From NCBI GenBank assembly GCA_022841905.1, contig JALHQO010000019.1, forward strand, positions 1 through 32,133: DNA of 32,133 nucleotides, given 5' to 3'. The DNA is from Hyphomonadaceae bacterium (GTDB lineage Bacteria > Pseudomonadota > Alphaproteobacteria > Caulobacterales > Aquidulcibacteraceae). The translations under genes and the position numbers were made by a program. The notes beneath the pieces were generated by a model that saw nothing but the letters and a program-made list of their open reading frames with translations, was not told the DNA's origin and searched no databases. Shown piece after piece: positions 18,976 through 29,264 of the stretch (within the stretch, counting starts at the first letter, position 1; every line of letters starts with the position of its first letter).

Positions 18976-19752
18976 ATGCTTCTCGCCATCGACGTCGGCA
19001 ACACCAATACGAAGTTCGCTGTCCATGACGGCCAAACTTGGCGCGGCCAGTGGCGCGCCTCAACCGACACAACGCGCACGGCCGACGAATATGCGCCGTG
19101 GCTGAGCCAGATCATGGCGACAGCCGATCTCGGCCTCTCGGACATCAAGGCCTGCATCATCTCGACCGTAGTGCCGCAGGCGCTGTTCAATCTGCGTAAT
19201 CTCTCGCGCCGCTATGTGAACGCCGAGCCGATGGTGGTCGGCGAGGACGGGCTGAACCTCGGCATCGAAGTGCGCATCGATAAGCCCAACGACGCAGGCG
19301 CGGACCGGCTGGTCAACGCTGTGGGCGCCTTCATCGAGTATGGCGGCCCCGCTATCGTAATCGACAGCGGCACGGCGACCACCTTCGACATCGTCGCCGC
19401 CGATGGCGCCTTCGAAGGCGGCATCATATTGCCGGGGATCAATCTTTCGTTGCAGGCGTTGCATGAAGCAGCGGCGCGTTTGCCACGCGTTGAAATTCGC
19501 GATCCGGGCCGCGTGATCGGCAAGGACACAGTCAGCGCCATGCAATCGGGCATTTATTTTGGATCCATCGATATGATCGAAGGCCTGTGCCGGCGCATCA
19601 AAGCCGAATACGGTCAGCCGATGAAGACGATCGCCACGGGCGGCGTCGCCTCGATCTTCGAGGGCGCATTCCCGAGTATCGATCATTTCGACCAAGACCT
19701 CACCTCGCGTGGTCTCCTGGAAATCTACAAACGGAACGGCGGAAAGCTTTGA
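18976..19752 (+). CDS. coaX: Type III pantothenate kinase
   Basis: CoaX phosphorylates pantothenate in the first step of coenzyme A synthesis. The 258-residue protein has the ASKHA-fold phosphate loop [10 protein letters not shown] (4-13), GADR at 108-111 with catalytic Asp110, and DSGTATTFD (130-138). The open frame continues upstream to 18748, but that part overlaps birA. ATG 18976, just before MLLAIDVGN, is the natural start. Type III enzymes are insensitive to CoA feedback and need a monovalent cation. Biotin and CoA genes side by side fit a common link to acyl-CoA carboxylation. The stop overlaps the probable TTG start of rnj. Confidence 0.96.
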   Translation: MLLAIDVGNTNTKFAVHDGQTWRGQWRASTDTTRTADEYAPWLSQIMATADLGLSDIKACIISTVVPQALFNLRNLSRRYVNAEPMVVGEDGLNLGIEVRIDKPNDAGADRLVNAVGAFIEYGGPAIVIDSGTATTFDIVAADGAFEGGIILPGINLSLQALHEAAARLPRVEIRDPGRVIGKDTVSAMQSGIYFGSIDMIEGLCRRIKAEYGQPMKTIATGGVASIFEGAFPSIDHFDQDLTSRGLLEIYKRNGGKL

Positions 19753-21434
19753 AAGCGCCAGCGGCGGACGACGAACTGGTATTCTTGCCGCTTGGCGGGT
19801 CCGGCGAGATCGGCATGAATCTGAACGCCTACGGCTACGGCCCGCCGGATGCGCGTCAGTGGATCATCGTTGATATCGGCGTAACGTTCGGACGTGAAGA
19901 CACAACGCCGGGCGTCGAGCTCATTCTGCCTGACCCCGCCTATCTCGAAGACGAGCGCGACAACATCATCGCCATCGTGCTGACACACGCGCACGAAGAT
20001 CACATCGGCGCATTAGGCTGGCTCTGGCCTCGCTTGAAAGTGCCGGTGTATGCGACGCCGTTCACGGCAGCCCTGGTGCGCGAAAAGCTGCGCGAGCACG
20101 GGCTGCTTGAGAAAGTCCCGCTCACGGAAATTCCGCTGAAGGGCAATCTGAAGCTAGGCCCGTTCGACATCGATTTCGTGACGCTGACACACTCGATTCC
20201 AGAGCCGAATGGCTTGGCCATCCGTACCCCGCTCGGCCTTATCTGGCACACCGGCGATTGGAAGATCGATCCCGATCCGCTGATTGGTGAAACCACCGAC
20301 GAAGCCAAGCTGCGCGAAATGGCCGACGAAGGCGTGCTGGCGATGGTGTGCGACAGTACGAACGTGTTCGTCGAAGGCACGGCCGGCTCGGAAGCCGAGG
20401 TGCGCGAAAAGCTCACAGAAGTGATCAAGAAGCGCAAAGGCCGCGTAGCGGTGACGGCGTTTGCGTCGAACGTGGCGCGCGTGGAGACTGCGTTGTTGGC
20501 GGCGCGCGCAGCTGGACGCACGCCGTGCCTGGTAGGCCGCTCAATGATCCGAATCTACAACGCCGCCAAGAGCGTGGGGTTATTGCGAGACACGCCTCAA
20601 GTGATTGACGAAGACGACGCCGACACGCTGCCGGACGAGAACATCCTCTTCCTCTGCACGGGCAGCCAAGGCGAGGCGCGCGCCGCGCTCTCGCGCATTG
20701 CACGCGGCGACCATCGCAACGTCTCTCTGCGCCAGGGCGACACGGTGATCTTCTCGTCACGGGTCATTCCCGGCAACGAGGCGGCGATCCATAAGTTGCA
20801 CGAGCAGTTTCTGGCGCGCGGCGTCGAACTGGTGACGGCGGATAGTGAGCACCTGATCCACGTCTCGGGTCATCCGGCCCGGGACGAGCTGAAACAGATG
20901 TATGCCTGGGCGCGGCCGCGTATCGCCATCCCCGTGCATGGCGAGCAGCGCCACATCCGCGAGCACGTGAAGCTGGCGCTTGAACTCCAGGTGCCGGAAG
21001 CGATCGGTCCGAATAACGGCGATATGATCCGCTTGGCGCCAGGCCCAGCCACGGTGATCGACGAGGTGCCGGCGGGGCGCCTCTATGTCGATGGCGCCAA
21101 CATCATCCCGGCCGAGGACGATTCCCTGAAGGATCGCCGCCGCCTCGGCGCGGAGGGCTCGGCGCATGTGTCGCTGGCGCTCAGCGGCAAGAACGCCATC
21201 GTGGCGGGCCCGACAGTCAATGTCCGCGGCATTTCCATGCCGGATGAGGAAGATTTCGAACTCGCTTTGGAAAAGTTGGAAGACGCCGCTAAGGCGGCAT
21301 TTCAGCGGCTCAAACACCAAGAACGCGAAGATGACGAGTTGGTGGAGCAGGCAGTCATGCGATCGGTTCGCAAAGCTGCAGAAAAGCTTTGGCGAAAGCG
21401 CCCGCTAGTCGACGTGACGGTGCTGCGCCTCTAA
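19749..21434 (+). CDS. rnj: Ribonuclease J
   Basis: RNase J is a metallo-beta-lactamase/beta-CASP ribonuclease with 5' exonuclease and endonuclease activity in RNA decay and rRNA maturation. The zinc motif is His80-x-His82-x-Asp84-His85 ([14 protein letters not shown]). [19 protein letters not shown] precedes it, [12 protein letters not shown] follows, and the beta-CASP part has [15 protein letters not shown] and [13 protein letters not shown]. The only good start is TTG 19749, whose TTGA overlaps the coaX stop, giving 561 residues, the usual length. Starts further upstream (frame open from 19587) lie inside coaX. GGCGGAAAG just upstream may serve as a ribosome site. Confidence 0.95.
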   Translation: MKAPAADDELVFLPLGGSGEIGMNLNAYGYGPPDARQWIIVDIGVTFGREDTTPGVELILPDPAYLEDERDNIIAIVLTHAHEDHIGALGWLWPRLKVPVYATPFTAALVREKLREHGLLEKVPLTEIPLKGNLKLGPFDIDFVTLTHSIPEPNGLAIRTPLGLIWHTGDWKIDPDPLIGETTDEAKLREMADEGVLAMVCDSTNVFVEGTAGSEAEVREKLTEVIKKRKGRVAVTAFASNVARVETALLAARAAGRTPCLVGRSMIRIYNAAKSVGLLRDTPQVIDEDDADTLPDENILFLCTGSQGEARAALSRIARGDHRNVSLRQGDTVIFSSRVIPGNEAAIHKLHEQFLARGVELVTADSEHLIHVSGHPARDELKQMYAWARPRIAIPVHGEQRHIREHVKLALELQVPEAIGPNNGDMIRLAPGPATVIDEVPAGRLYVDGANIIPAEDDSLKDRRRLGAEGSAHVSLALSGKNAIVAGPTVNVRGISMPDEEDFELALEKLEDAAKAAFQRLKHQEREDDELVEQAVMRSVRKAAEKLWRKRPLVDVTVLRL

Positions 21435-21469
21435 ATTGCGCTTTGGGACAGGGTTTGGGAGTAGGGTCA

Positions 21470-21895
21470 ATGCTCGGCCGTTTGAATCACGTCGGCATCG
21501 CCGTGCCTTCGATCGAGGATGCGAAGGCGACCTATCGCGATCTGTACGGCGTGCCGGCGGACGCCATCACCGAAACACGCGAACTGCCGGCGCAGGGCGT
21601 CAAGTTCGCCTTCGTTAACGTCGCCAACAGCCAGATAGAGCTGATCGAGCCGCTGGGCGAAGACAGTCCGATCCGCAACTTCCTCGAGAAGAACCCGAAG
21701 GGCGGGCAGCACCATGTCTGCTTCGAAGTGCCGGACATCTACGTCGCACGCGACGAGATGGTGGTGCGCGGCGCCAAAGTGCTGAACGAGCCGCGCATTG
21801 GCGCGCACGGGACGCCGATCATCTTTGTTCACCCGAAGGATTCAAACGGCGTCCTGATTGAGCTGATGGAAACGCCGAAGGCCGCGCACGGATGA
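21470..21895 (+). CDS. mce: Methylmalonyl-CoA epimerase
   Basis: The enzyme interconverts (R)- and (S)-methylmalonyl-CoA in propionyl-CoA catabolism. The 141-residue protein is a VOC-fold metalloenzyme with two repeats. Metal-ligand candidates are His7 (LNHVGIAV), His82 (GGQHHVCFEV) and Glu131 (GVLIELMET), and NSQIELIEPLGEDSPI is a family hallmark. ATG 21470, preceded by TAGGGT, is chosen over upstream in-frame starts inside rnj. The stop overlaps the DUF1467 gene by four bases. Biotin-dependent propionyl-CoA carboxylase would supply the substrate, which ties it loosely to birA nearby. Confidence 0.95.
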   Translation: MLGRLNHVGIAVPSIEDAKATYRDLYGVPADAITETRELPAQGVKFAFVNVANSQIELIEPLGEDSPIRNFLEKNPKGGQHHVCFEVPDIYVARDEMVVRGAKVLNEPRIGAHGTPIIFVHPKDSNGVLIELMETPKAAHG

Positions 21896-22140
21896 ACCTG
21901 TTTTTGGGCGTCGCCATCTACGTGATCCTGTGGTGGCTGGCGTTTTTCACCATGCTGCCGATGGGGGCGCAGAGCCTGCACGAGGCTGACGAGGCTTCCG
22001 TTCCGGGTGTCGAGCGGGGCGCGCCCAAGTCGCACCGGTTGGGCTTAAAGGCCGTGATCGCGACCGGAATCGCGGCGCTTGTGTGGCTGTTCGTGGCCTG
22101 GGCCATATCCGTCGATCTGATGGGCATGCGGCCGCATTAG
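21892..22140 (+). CDS. DUF1467 family membrane protein
   Basis: The 82-residue protein has two membrane segments (about 2-24 and 51-75) joined by a polar loop with GAQSLHEADEASVPGVERG. This fits the alphaproteobacterial DUF1467 family, which is typically encoded next to mce and proS. Function is unknown. The ATG overlaps the mce stop by four bases. The motif WWLAFFTMLPMGAQS, close to the N-terminus, is the family's best-conserved part. A 62-base gap precedes proS. Confidence 0.88.
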   Translation: MNLFLGVAIYVILWWLAFFTMLPMGAQSLHEADEASVPGVERGAPKSHRLGLKAVIATGIAALVWLFVAWAISVDLMGMRPH

Positions 22141-22202
22141 GCCGCGTTGCGGGACGCCGCGCGTCAGTCTATTCCCAGGCGCTCGAAAGGAACCGCCCGC
22201 CC

Positions 22203-23735
22203 ATGCATGCGCTCAAGGTCACGCGCGCCGAAAATTTTCCCGAATGGTATCAGGCCGTCGTGCGCGACGCTGATCTGGCGGAATTATCCCCGACGCGCGG
22301 CTGCATGATTATCAAGCCGTGGGGCATGGGCATCTGGGAGCGCTTCGTCGCCGAGATGGACGGTCGCATCCGCGCCAGCGGTCACGAGAACTACTATTTC
22401 CCGATGATGATCCCGCTCAGCTTCTTTGCGAAGGAAGCTGAGCACGTCGACGGCTTTGCCAAAGAGATGGCGGTGGTGACGCACCATCGCCTGAAGTCGA
22501 TCGATGGCGTGCTGCAACCCGATCCGGACGCCGAACTCACCGAGCCGCTGGTCCTGCGCCCAACATCGGAGACAATCATCGGTGATGCGTTCAGCCGCTG
22601 GATCAAATCCTATCGTGATCTGCCGCTGAAGCTGAACCAGTGGGCCAACGTGGTGCGCTGGGAAATGCGCACGCGCATGTTTCTGCGCACGGCGGAGTTT
22701 CTCTGGCAGGAGGGTCACACCGCCCACGCCGATGAAGCCGATGCCATGGAAGAGACGATGCTGGCGCTCGAAATGTATCGTAGCGTCGTCGAAGACGTGA
22801 TGGCGATCCCGGTGATCTGCGGTGAAAAGCCGGAGAACGAACGCTTCCCCGGCGCCGATCGGACCTATTCCATCGAAGCGATGATGCAGGACGGCAAGGC
22901 GCTGCAAGCCGGCACGTCGCATTATCTCGGGACGCACTTCGCCGAAGCGCAGAACATCCGCTACCAGGATAAAGACGGCGGCATGTCGCTTTGCCACACG
23001 ACCAGCTGGGGCACGTCCACGCGTCTCATCGGCGGCATGATCATGACGCACGGCGACGATGACGGCCTGCGCACACCGCCAGCCATGGCGCCGCGCCAGA
23101 TCGTCATCGTGCCGATGTTGCGCGGCAAACCCGAAGACGCCGAGGTCAAGCAATATTGCCTCGATCTCGCGGCGGCGTTGAACAAGGGCTGGGCCCTGGG
23201 TTCACCGATGCGCGCCCATGTCGATGTGAAAGATGCGCGCCCCGCCGACAAACGCTGGGATTGGGTACGCCGCGGCGCGCCGCTCATCTGCGAGGTCGGC
23301 CCACGCGATGCAGCCAACGGCCAAGTGACCTTCATCAAGCGCAATGCGTTGCGCGAAGGCGAGAAGATCAAATCGCACACGCTGACGCGCGATGAGTTCG
23401 TCGCGCAGGCGCCAGGGCTGCTGGAGACAGCGCAGCAGGAATTGTTCGCCGAGGCCAAAGCGCGAACCGAGAGCAATATTCGCGGAGGCTTTAGCACCTT
23501 CGCTGACCTTGAGCGGTACTATGGAACCGACGATGAAAGCGGCGAGTTCAAGGGCTGGGCGCGCGTTCACTGGTCGCGCCCGACCGGCGCTGCGCTGGAA
23601 GACGTGGGCAATCGCTTGAAGTCTTTGAAGCTGACCATCCGCAACGCGCCGCTGCAACAGCCGGCGTCGTTTGGCGTTTGCATCTTCACCGGCGCGCCGG
23701 CGGTGGAAGAAATTTTGATCGCGCGGGCTTATTGA
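22203..23735 (+). CDS. proS: Prolyl-tRNA synthetase, archaeal/eukaryotic-like type (ProS type 3)
   Basis: The enzyme charges tRNA-Pro. The 510-residue class II synthetase begins ALKVTRAENFPEWYQAVV and has motif 1 around GCMIIKPWGMGIWE, motif 2 with Arg162-Thr-Ala-Glu165 (RTAEFLWQEGHTAHAD) and motif 3 near TSWGTSTRLIGGMIMTHGDDDG. It ends in a C-terminal tyrosine (ILIARAY), as known type 3 enzymes do. It lacks the N-terminal arrangement of the ~440-residue type 2 enzyme I would expect in alphaproteobacteria. ATG 22203 fits the family N-terminus, with AAGGA 11 bases upstream. An in-frame extension to 22083 lies within the previous gene. The stop overlaps lolC by one base. Confidence 0.93.
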   Translation: MHALKVTRAENFPEWYQAVVRDADLAELSPTRGCMIIKPWGMGIWERFVAEMDGRIRASGHENYYFPMMIPLSFFAKEAEHVDGFAKEMAVVTHHRLKSIDGVLQPDPDAELTEPLVLRPTSETIIGDAFSRWIKSYRDLPLKLNQWANVVRWEMRTRMFLRTAEFLWQEGHTAHADEADAMEETMLALEMYRSVVEDVMAIPVICGEKPENERFPGADRTYSIEAMMQDGKALQAGTSHYLGTHFAEAQNIRYQDKDGGMSLCHTTSWGTSTRLIGGMIMTHGDDDGLRTPPAMAPRQIVIVPMLRGKPEDAEVKQYCLDLAAALNKGWALGSPMRAHVDVKDARPADKRWDWVRRGAPLICEVGPRDAANGQVTFIKRNALREGEKIKSHTLTRDEFVAQAPGLLETAQQELFAEAKARTESNIRGGFSTFADLERYYGTDDESGEFKGWARVHWSRPTGAALEDVGNRLKSLKLTIRNAPLQQPASFGVCIFTGAPAVEEILIARAY

Positions 23736-25001
23736 TGATCGCTGGAAACTCGAAGCCCTTCGGCCTGTTCGAGCGCATGCTCGCGGGTCGTTACCTGCGT
23801 GCCAGGCGCCAATATGGCGGCGTGGCGCTGATCTCCGTTATCTCCGTGCTCGCCATCACGCTCGGCGTGTTCGTGCTGATCGTCACCATGTCGGTGATGA
23901 ACGGTTTTCGCGAGACTTTGCTTTCACGCATCCTCGGCGTAAACGGGCACGTCTACATCGATACGCGTAACATGCCGGGCCAAGAGGTCGAGCGGCTCGC
24001 GCAATTGGCGCGGCAGTCGCCGGACGTTTTGCACGTGACGCCGATCATTAACGCCCAGGCTTTGGCGACATCCGACGGCTTTGCTTCCGGTGTGATCGTG
24101 CGCGGCATTCCGCGTGCGGAGTTGGAAGCCCTGCCAATGGTCGCCGACAGCATTCGCCCCGGCGGCGGTTTTGGCGGCTTTGAAGGCATCGATTCGCCGA
24201 CGATCCTGGTCGGCGATCGCTTGGCGGCGCAGCTTGGCGTCGCTGAAGGCATGGCCATCTCGGTGTTGTCGCCGCAGGGCGCCGCAACGCCGTTTGGGCT
24301 GACGCCGCGGCGAAAATCGTTTCTGGTTGGCGGCGTGTTTAGCGTCGGCATGGCCGAGTTCGACTCGGCGCTCATCTATATGCCGCTCGAACAGGCGCAG
24401 ATCCTATTCAGCCGCGGCGATGGCGCCGATGAACTCGAAATTCGCATCCGCGATCCGGATCGAACGGTGCCGGCGATGATGAATTTGCGCGACCGGCTAG
24501 GGCCGGACGCCGTCATCTATGATTGGCGGGCTAAGAGCCAGGGATTGTCGGACGCTTTGGTGGTCGAGCGCAATGTCATGCGGCTTATTCTGATGTTCGT
24601 GCTGGGTTTGGCGGCGCTCAACATCGTCACTGGCCTCATCATGCTGGTGAAAAATAAGAGCCGCGACATCGCTATCCTGCGCACCATGGGCGCCACCAAG
24701 GGCGCGATCATGCGCGTCTTCTTCATGGCGAGCGCAAGCTTAGGCGTCATCGGTTTGACTCTGGGCCTCGTGCTTGGTCTCAGCTTCTGTTTCTTCATCG
24801 AGCCGATTCAAAACTTCCTCTCGACTGTGGTCGGTTTCGATATCTTCCCCGGCACGGTCTATTCGCTGGAGACGTTGCCGGCGCGTGTGGAATGGGCGGA
24901 AGTCGCGCTGATTTCGTTCTTCACCATCGGGGTTACGTTTGCGGCGACGCTGGCGACGTCTTGGTGGGCGTCACGGTTCGATCCAGTGGAGGCGCTGCGT
25001 T

Positions 25002-25009
<8 letters not shown>
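23735..25009 (+). CDS. lolC: Lipoprotein-releasing ABC transporter permease (LolC/LolE family)
   Basis: The permease extracts mature lipoproteins from the inner membrane and hands them to LolA. The 424-residue protein has one N-terminal membrane segment (about 28-55, with ISVISVLAITLGVFVLIVTM), a MacB-like periplasmic domain to about residue 280, and three C-terminal segments. KNKSRDIAILRTMGATKGAI is the coupling-helix region contacting the ATPase. Only one permease gene is present, so it probably works as a homodimer, unlike LolCE of E. coli. The start shares one base with the proS stop, and the end overlaps lolD by eight bases. Confidence 0.94.
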
Positions 25010-25703
<694 letters not shown>

Positions 25704-25706
25704 GGC

Positions 25707-25725
25707 GCCCGTGACCGCGACGGGC
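25707..25725 (+). terminator. Weak hairpin after lolD
   Basis: GCCCGT at 25707-25712 pairs with ACGGGC at 25720-25725 across a seven-base loop. It begins three bases after the lolD stop. There is no T-run, so termination efficiency is uncertain. TATATT at 25740-25745 downstream resembles a -10 box for dnaE, but the matching -35 (GCGACGG, overlapping the hairpin) is poor. If used, the dnaE message would have a very short leader, since ATG 25757 lies only 11 bases past the box and has no Shine-Dalgarno. Confidence 0.4.
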
Positions 25726-25756
25726 CGGCCTTAAGCGCCTATATTCGTGCCGAATC

Positions 25757-28700
25757 ATGGCTTCGCCGTTCATCCATCTCCGCGCCCGCTCCGGCTATTC
25801 GCTGTTGCAGAGTTCAATCCAGGTCAAAGACTTGGTGAAGCTCGCGGCGATGAACGACATGCCGGCTCTTGGCATGACCGACGCCAACAATTTGTTTGGC
25901 GCGCTCGAATTTTCGGAGGCGGCCGCCGAAGCGGGCATTCAGCCGCTCGTCGGCGTGACGCTGAGCGTGAAGGGCGACGGTGGTATCGACGGTACGCTTG
26001 TGCTGTTGACGCAAAGCACGGCCGGCTACGCCAACTTGATGCAGCTCTCCAGCGCCGCGTTCCTGGAGTCGGACTCGCATGATGAGCCGCATGTTTCGCT
26101 CGCCCGCGTCTTCGCGCATGCCGAGGGCTTGATCGCCCTCACAGGCGGCGGCGAAGGTCTGCTCGCGCCGCTCCTGGCCGAAGGGAAGATTGACCTTGCC
26201 GAGACAACGCTCAAGCACCTCGAATCCGCGTTCGGCAATCGGCTCTACGTCGAACTGCATCGCCACGGCGAGCGGATCGAAGCGGAAACCGAGGGTGCGC
26301 TACTTGAGCTTGCCTATTCGCGCGGACTGCCGATCGTGGCTGCAAACGACATTCGCTTCGCCACGCGCAAAGGCCATGGCTCGCACGACGCGCTGATTTG
26401 CATTGCTGCGTCCTCTTATCTTGGCGAAGAGGATCGGCCGCGCGTCACCCAGGATCACTATTTCAAGTCCGCAGCCGAGATGACGGAGCTGTTTTCGGAT
26501 TTGCCGGAGGCGCTGGAGAACACTGCCGAGATCGCACGGCGTTGCGCGTTTCGCGTGGAAAAGCGCAAGCCTATCCTGCCGCGCTTCGACACCAAGCGCG
26601 GTCGCGACGAGCCGGCGGAATTGAAGGCGCAGGCCGAGGCTGGTTTGAAGGCGCGTTTGAAGGCGCTCGGCGACCGCTTGGCGGCGCCGGTTGAAGAGTA
26701 CGAGAAGCGTCTGGCGTTCGAACTGCAAGTCATTACTCAGATGCAGTTCCCCGGCTACTTCCTGATCGTCGCGGACTTCATCAAGTGGGCGAAAGCGAAC
26801 GGCATTCCGGTAGGACCGGGGCGCGGATCGGGCGCCGGTTCGGTTGTCGCGTGGGCGCTGACGATCACCGATCTCGATCCGCTGCGTTGGGGGTTGCTGT
26901 TCGAGCGCTTCCTCAATCCCGAGCGCGTCTCGATGCCCGACTTCGATATCGACTTCTGCCAAGAGCGGCGCGGCGAAGTTATTGAGTACGTCAAAAACAA
27001 GTACGGCGAGGACCGCGTCGCCCACATCATCACTTTCGGCACGCTGCAAGCGCGCGCTGTTGTCCGCGATGTTGGCCGCGTGATGCAATTGCCATTCGGC
27101 CAAGTCGACCGGTTCGCCAAATTCATCCCGGCCAACCCCGCAAATCCGGTCACGCTGAAGCAAGCGCTGGATACTGAAGACAAGCTCAAGGAAATGCGCC
27201 GCAACGAGCCGGAAATTCGGGAGTTGACCGAAACCGCGCTCGAACTCGAAGGGCTTTATCGCAACGCATCAACGCACGCGGCTGGCGTCGTGATCGGCGA
27301 TCGGCCGTTGATCGAACTGGTGCCGCTCTACCGCGATCCGCGCGCGCATCTGCCAGCAACCCAGTTCAACATGAAATGGGTCGAAGCCGCCGGCCTGGTG
27401 AAGTTCGACTTCCTCGGCCTGAAGACGCTGACAGTCATTGACCGCGCCGTGAAATCAATCCGCGCGCGCGGGATAGAAATCGATCTGGATGCGACTGGTT
27501 ACGACGACCTGAAAACATACGAGTTGATGCAGTCGGGTTTGACGTTCGGCGTGTTTCAGCTCGAAGGTCAGGGCATGCGCGATACGCTGCGCAAGGTGAA
27601 GCCAACTTCGCTTGAAGACGTTATCGCGCTCATCTCGCTTTATCGCCCGGGGCCGATGAAAAACATCGACCGCTTCGCCAACGTGAAACATGGGCGCGAA
27701 AAGCCGGACTATCTGCACGAGACGCTGCAGCCAATCCTGGAAGAGACGTACGGCGTCATCGTCTACCAAGAACAGGTTATGCAGATCGCGCAGGTGTTGA
27801 GCGGATACTCGCTTGGCGAAGCCGATCTGTTGCGCCGCGCCATGGGTAAGAAGCAGCCGGCGGAAATGGCGAAGCAGAAATGTCGGTTTATCGAGGGCGC
27901 CAAGGAGAAGGGAGTCAACGAAAATCTCGCCTCCCACATCTTCGATCTGGTCGAGGAGTTCGCCGGCTACGGATTCAACAAATCCCACGCCGCCGCTTAC
28001 GCCGTGATCGCGTATCAAACTGCCTATCTGAAGGCGCACTATCCGATCGACTTCGTCGCCGCCTCGATGAGCCTCGACATTTCCAACTCCGATAAGCTCG
28101 CAAGCTTCTATCAAGACGCGCGCCGCATCGGCGCGACAGTGCTGCCGCCTGACCTCAATCACTCTGAAGCGGATTTCAGTGTGAAGCCGATGGAGGATGG
28201 CGAACTCGCGGTGCGTTATGCGCTGGGGGCGGTGCGCAACGTGGCGCTTGGCGCGATGGAGGCGCTGGTCGCGGAGCGCAAAGCGCGGGGGCCGTTCAAG
28301 GCGCTTTATGATTTCGCTGAGCGGCTGGACCCCAAAGCCGTGAACAAGCGCCAACTTGAAAATCTCGCGAAAGCCGGCGCTTTTGATGCGATCGAGCCGG
28401 ATCGCGCGCGCGCCTTGGCGGCCTGCGAGATCCTGTCGGCTTACGCCCAGCGTGTCGCCGAAGAACGTGCGAGTGCGCAGACGAGTTTGTTTGGGGCTGA
28501 AGAGCCGAGCGCGCGTCCGGCGTTTCCGAAGGCGCCGTCCTGGTCGGCTCAGGATCGGCTCGACGCTGAACGCGAGAGCGTCGGCTTTTATCTTTCCGGC
28601 CACCCGCTCTCGGATTTCTTCCTCGATACCGGCGAGCGCTACAAGACGTTTGCCGACATCTTGGAAGAGGGCGAGACTGAGCAACGTTCCTATCCAATGG

Positions 28701-29173
28701 CCGGCGTGTTGCGCAGCGTGAAGTATCGGCCGGCGCAAACCGGCGGCACGCTCGCGTTCATCTCTGCGTCCGATCCGACGGGTGATTTTGAAGCGATGGT
28801 GATGCCGGAGAATGTCGAGGCGGCGCGCAGCACGCTGGAGGTGGGCAAAGCGTTCGTGTTTCGCGGGCGCGTGCGCTGGCGGGATGGCGACTTGAAGCTG
28901 GCGGCCGACACGTTCGAGCCGGTGGAAGCGGTCGAGGCGCGGACGGTGGAGGACTTGCGCGTTATCTTGAAGGAAGGCGCGCCGATCCATTTACTGGCGC
29001 AGACGATCACAGCGCTCCCCAAACCAGGCCCCGGCGAAGCGAGACCGTTGCGGTTGGTGTTGAGATTGGCGGATGGACGTGAGGTTGAGCTGAAGGCGCG
29101 GACTTTGGTTTCGGGGGCGCCTGCTGCGCGTGCGGCGCTGAAGGCGGCGCGCGGGGTGGAGCGTGTGATCTAA
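25757..29173 (+). CDS. dnaE: DNA polymerase III subunit alpha
   Basis: DnaE is the replicative polymerase. The 1138-residue protein has an N-terminal PHP domain (about 5-260), the polymerase core with catalytic Asp395 and Asp397 (MPDFDIDFCQER) and Asp551 (LVKFDFLGLKT), and the GPGRGSGAGSVVAWAL motif. A helix-hairpin-helix region and an OB domain (from about 960) follow. The PHP metal site is degenerate: the opening motif is HLRARSGYS in place of HLHxHS. Proofreading must therefore come from a separate epsilon subunit, as in most proteobacteria. Length matches the DnaE1 type. The gene has no evident Shine-Dalgarno. Confidence 0.97.
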   Translation: MASPFIHLRARSGYSLLQSSIQVKDLVKLAAMNDMPALGMTDANNLFGALEFSEAAAEAGIQPLVGVTLSVKGDGGIDGTLVLLTQSTAGYANLMQLSSAAFLESDSHDEPHVSLARVFAHAEGLIALTGGGEGLLAPLLAEGKIDLAETTLKHLESAFGNRLYVELHRHGERIEAETEGALLELAYSRGLPIVAANDIRFATRKGHGSHDALICIAASSYLGEEDRPRVTQDHYFKSAAEMTELFSDLPEALENTAEIARRCAFRVEKRKPILPRFDTKRGRDEPAELKAQAEAGLKARLKALGDRLAAPVEEYEKRLAFELQVITQMQFPGYFLIVADFIKWAKANGIPVGPGRGSGAGSVVAWALTITDLDPLRWGLLFERFLNPERVSMPDFDIDFCQERRGEVIEYVKNKYGEDRVAHIITFGTLQARAVVRDVGRVMQLPFGQVDRFAKFIPANPANPVTLKQALDTEDKLKEMRRNEPEIRELTETALELEGLYRNASTHAAGVVIGDRPLIELVPLYRDPRAHLPATQFNMKWVEAAGLVKFDFLGLKTLTVIDRAVKSIRARGIEIDLDATGYDDLKTYELMQSGLTFGVFQLEGQGMRDTLRKVKPTSLEDVIALISLYRPGPMKNIDRFANVKHGREKPDYLHETLQPILEETYGVIVYQEQVMQIAQVLSGYSLGEADLLRRAMGKKQPAEMAKQKCRFIEGAKEKGVNENLASHIFDLVEEFAGYGFNKSHAAAYAVIAYQTAYLKAHYPIDFVAASMSLDISNSDKLASFYQDARRIGATVLPPDLNHSEADFSVKPMEDGELAVRYALGAVRNVALGAMEALVAERKARGPFKALYDFAERLDPKAVNKRQLENLAKAGAFDAIEPDRARALAACEILSAYAQRVAEERASAQTSLFGAEEPSARPAFPKAPSWSAQDRLDAERESVGFYLSGHPLSDFFLDTGERYKTFADILEEGETEQRSYPMAGVLRSVKYRPAQTGGTLAFISASDPTGDFEAMVMPENVEAARSTLEVGKAFVFRGRVRWRDGDLKLAADTFEPVEAVEARTVEDLRVILKEGAPIHLLAQTITALPKPGPGEARPLRLVLRLADGREVELKARTLVSGAPAARAALKAARGVERVI

Positions 29174-29264
29174 GCCATCCGTCGCGGAGATTTCGCGCCT
29201 CAGGCGTGTCCCCCTTGTTTGCCGGCGCGCGCTCTGCACACTGGGCCCGAGCGAGGGAGGGCCT

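Noticed and set aside
25757-26560. Degenerate PHP metal site in DnaE as a novelty
   Set aside because: Loss of PHP metal ligands is common in proteobacterial DnaE with separate proofreading, so it is noted in the gene entry only.
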